DNA of 61,685 nucleotides from an uncultured beta proteobacterium (lineage in GTDB: Bacteria; Pseudomonadota; Gammaproteobacteria; Burkholderiales; Burkholderiaceae_C). Of this stretch, positions 60,327 through 61,685 are shown piece after piece. The DNA is taken from the NCBI GenBank assembly GCA_903876715.1, contig CAIRBF010000082.1:1-61685 (forward strand). Direction: 5' to 3'. The position numbers were made by a program, and so were the translations under genes. Positions within the stretch are counted from its first letter, which is position 1; the number at the start of each line of letters is the position of its first letter. The notes under the pieces were generated by a model. It saw only the letters and a list, made by a program, of their open reading frames with translations. It had not been told where the DNA came from and made no database searches.

Positions 60327-60479
60327 GTTCCACGCTGATCGCGGACAGCGTTCCAAACTGATGGCGGACAGTTGCCCTACCATCCGGACCGTCACTCAGG
60401 CACCCCCCCCAGGGTGTCCGCGATCGCCTGGAACGCTGTCCGCGATCAGCCTGGAATGGGTGTCCGCGATCAGTGGAAT
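60327..60479. repeat. IS21 right-end repeats in both orientations
   Basis: Two units in the same direction as the left end lie at 60327-60347 and 60350-60370 (period 23). Three inverted units, TGTCCGCGATC-like, lie at 60415-60434, 60437-60457 and 60461-60479. The inverted units form the true right end. The direct pair just inside makes a large dyad with them, which is unusual. The stretch 60137-60326 has no gene. Confidence 0.85.
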
Positions 60480-60491
60480 GCGCATCTCGCC

Positions 60492-60929
60492 GCCCTCAAA
60501 GGCCCCGCAGCCGGGCCTGCGCGGCGGCTGCGGGGGAGGCGATCGCGAAGTCCGTAGCAAGCGGCTGGAATCGCGATTCGGGCCTACCGCCTGCGTTGGG
60601 CGAGCTGCCGGTGATCAGCTTCAAGATGGACACCGCGTACTGGAGGGTGACAGGCGTCGAACGGATCCTGTCCCCGGCCCCTCGGCCCACCCGCCTGAAC
60701 AGAGGCCTCAGCCGCCGCTCGGCCGGCTGCAGGCCCTGCGGGGTGAACGTCACCGACTTCGGCTTGCCCACCGGGTTGGAGACCAGCCCCTTTGGCGTGC
60801 GGCCGGTCCATGGCGGCGCAGTCGAAGGACTTCAAGGCGCGGTCACCCTCATGCACCGCCATCCGCGGCAACGTCAGCGCGGCGTCGTCGCTGTGTTCGG
60901 TGTCCAGCCCGATGGCGCGATGCCTCCAT
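60492..60929. other. Non-coding remnant between IS21 and intI, with inverted repeat copy D
   Basis: Near 60500-60537 is a diverged reverse-complement copy of the 38-bp repeat (AGGCCCCGCAGCCGGGCCTG and following bases). The rest holds only short frames on the minus strand, such as one with LTLPRMAVHEGDRALKSFDC and one with PKSVTFTPQGLQPAERRL. They look like decayed coding sequence I cannot name. No intact gene is supported. Confidence 0.55.
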
Positions 60930-61685
60930 TCAGGCCGGTACCAGCGCATCCAGCGGGCTGTGCGCCCCCATGCCGCCGACCTTCAGAACGTGGGTGTAGA
61001 TCATGGTCGTGGCCACGTCCGCGTGGCCGAGCAGTTCCTGCACGGTGCGGATGTCCGAGCCCGACTGCAGCAGGTGCGTGGCAAAGCAGTGACGCAGCGT
61101 GTGTGGCGTGGCCGGCTTGGCGATGCCGGCGGCCTGCACCGCACGTTTGAAGGCACGCTGGAAGGTTTCCGGATACAGATGATGGCGGCGGATCACCCCG
61201 CTGCGCGGATCGGCAGACAGGCCTTGCTGCGCAAACACCCAGAACCAGGCCCAGCTCGCTCCGGCACGTGGGTACTTGCGCTCAAGCGCGTCCGGCAGTT
61301 GCACACCGGCGCGTCCAGCATCGACATCGGCGCACCACACCGCGCGAACACCCTCTGCAAGGTGCCGCCTCAGCGCCTGCGTCAGGCTGCGAGGCATCAT
61401 CACGACGCGATCTTTGCCGCCCGTGCCCGAGCGCACAAAGATCGCCTGATGGGCGAAGTCCAGGTCCTTCACCCTCAGCCGAAGCGCCTCCTCGATGCGC
61501 AGTCCGGTTCCGTAGAGCAGCCGGGCCAGCAGCCCGTGGACACCGTCCAGTTCTGCCAGCACTGCCGCCACCTCCTGCGCCGACAGCACCACCGGCAGCC
61601 GTCGTTTGGGAACCGGCCGCCCGATCTCGTCCATCCAGGGCAGTTGCTGGCCGAGCACCTTCCCATAGAGGAACAGCAGTGCTGA
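60930..61685 (-). CDS. intI: Integron integrase IntI, 5' end off-window
   Basis: The C-terminal 250 or so residues of an integron tyrosine recombinase; the frame is open to the window edge ([20 protein letters not shown]). Tyrosine-recombinase boxes are visible: Arg in [35 protein letters not shown] (HxLR), [13 protein letters not shown] (nucleophile Tyr). The integron-specific insert is present in [20 protein letters not shown] and [12 protein letters not shown], which ordinary XerC/D recombinases lack. It would excise and insert cassettes at attI and attC. It reads leftwards, so its attI side lies to the right, outside the window. Confidence 0.93.
   Translation of the reverse strand, partial: SALLFLYGKVLGQQLPWMDEIGRPVPKRRLPVVLSAQEVAAVLAELDGVHGLLARLLYGTGLRIEEALRLRVKDLDFAHQAIFVRSGTGGKDRVVMMPRSLTQALRRHLAEGVRAVWCADVDAGRAGVQLPDALERKYPRAGASWAWFWVFAQQGLSADPRSGVIRRHHLYPETFQRAFKRAVQAAGIAKPATPHTLRHCFATHLLQSGSDIRTVQELLGHADVATTMIYTHVLKVGGMGAHSPLDALVPA

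Larger units (their letters stand above)
57597..60484 (+). mobile_element. IS21-family insertion sequence, complete, with 7-bp target duplication
   Basis: A 2,888-bp element with istA and istB. The ends start TGCG(T)ATTCCAC on the left and end GTGGAATGCGCA on the right, so they begin TG and end CA. The 7-bp sequence TCTCGCC is present on both sides (57590-57596 and 60485-60491), a clear target-site duplication in the 4-8 bp range of this family. Both ends carry several short transposase-site repeats. Exact TSDs indicate a recent, unrearranged insertion. Confidence 0.95.

Noticed and set aside
60595-60601. GTTGGGC as an attC R' box next to intI
   Set aside because: It fits GTTRRRY but no complementary partner or hairpin surrounds it, so a chance match is likely.

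Overview
The window is a GC-rich chromosomal segment (third codon positions almost all G or C). Its gene content (Edd/Eda, PaiB, YaeQ, TctC-type receptors, ZrgA/DUF2796, many short Burkholderiales-type hypothetical genes) suggests a beta-proteobacterium of the order Burkholderiales, probably of the Rubrivivax/Leptothrix/Sphaerotilus or Comamonadaceae type. This placement is inference from gene families, not from a marker gene.

Layout: (1) 1-4.0 kb, housekeeping genes: GNAT, YaeQ, an RlmN-type radical SAM methyltransferase, an aldo/keto reductase. (2) 4.1-8.6 kb, a minus-strand catabolic operon with a phthalate-dioxygenase-like Rieske oxygenase, a class II aldolase/decarboxylase-like protein, a TctC solute receptor and a Gfo/Idh dehydrogenase, behind a promoter whose -35 box lies inside a perfect 8-bp inverted repeat. 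(3) 8.66-32.7 kb, the centrepiece: a five-gene minus-strand operon, tolC-like lipoprotein > periplasmic adaptor > 6,014-aa cadherin/VCBS-repeat giant protein with a LEPR-like leader and a DUF4347-like (His/Cys) N-terminal domain > GAF-like/HlyD membrane adaptor > PqqD-like/M50 metalloprotease/HlyD fusion. It looks like a dedicated exporter for one giant surface protein, but it contains no ABC transporter and no RTX repeats are visible. An M50 site-2-protease-like membrane protein fused to an adaptor domain sits where the ATPase would be expected. (4) 33-54.4 kb, ordinary chromosome: membrane protein, MesD-like methionine synthase, threonine dehydratase-like enzyme, SDR, TerC with a yybP-ykoY (Mn2+) riboswitch, RluA, a Tim44-like protein, MsrA, ZrgA, a three-gene sugar/surface-glycan operon, PdxH, a MocA-like nucleotidyltransferase, ChaC, Entner-Doudoroff edd-eda, PaiB, GloA, a TMEM165/GDT1-type exporter and an MBL hydrolase. 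(5) 54.5-61.7 kb, a decaying mobile region: an intact-looking VapBC-type pair followed by an attC-like hairpin, a duplicated ~375-bp module made of a brnA 3' end plus half an attC, an MNT antitoxin with a nonsense-broken HEPN toxin, a BrnA antitoxin with a 5'-degenerate BrnT, a complete IS21-family element with exact 7-bp target duplications, and the 3' part of an integron integrase running off the right edge.

Working together: region 3 is one secretion/adhesion unit. Region 2 probably takes up (TctC), dihydroxylates (Rieske), rearomatises (Gfo/Idh) and decarboxylates (class II aldolase family) a phthalate-like aromatic acid. Region 5 is best read as an integron cassette remnant in which two antitoxins survive while their toxins have been lost.
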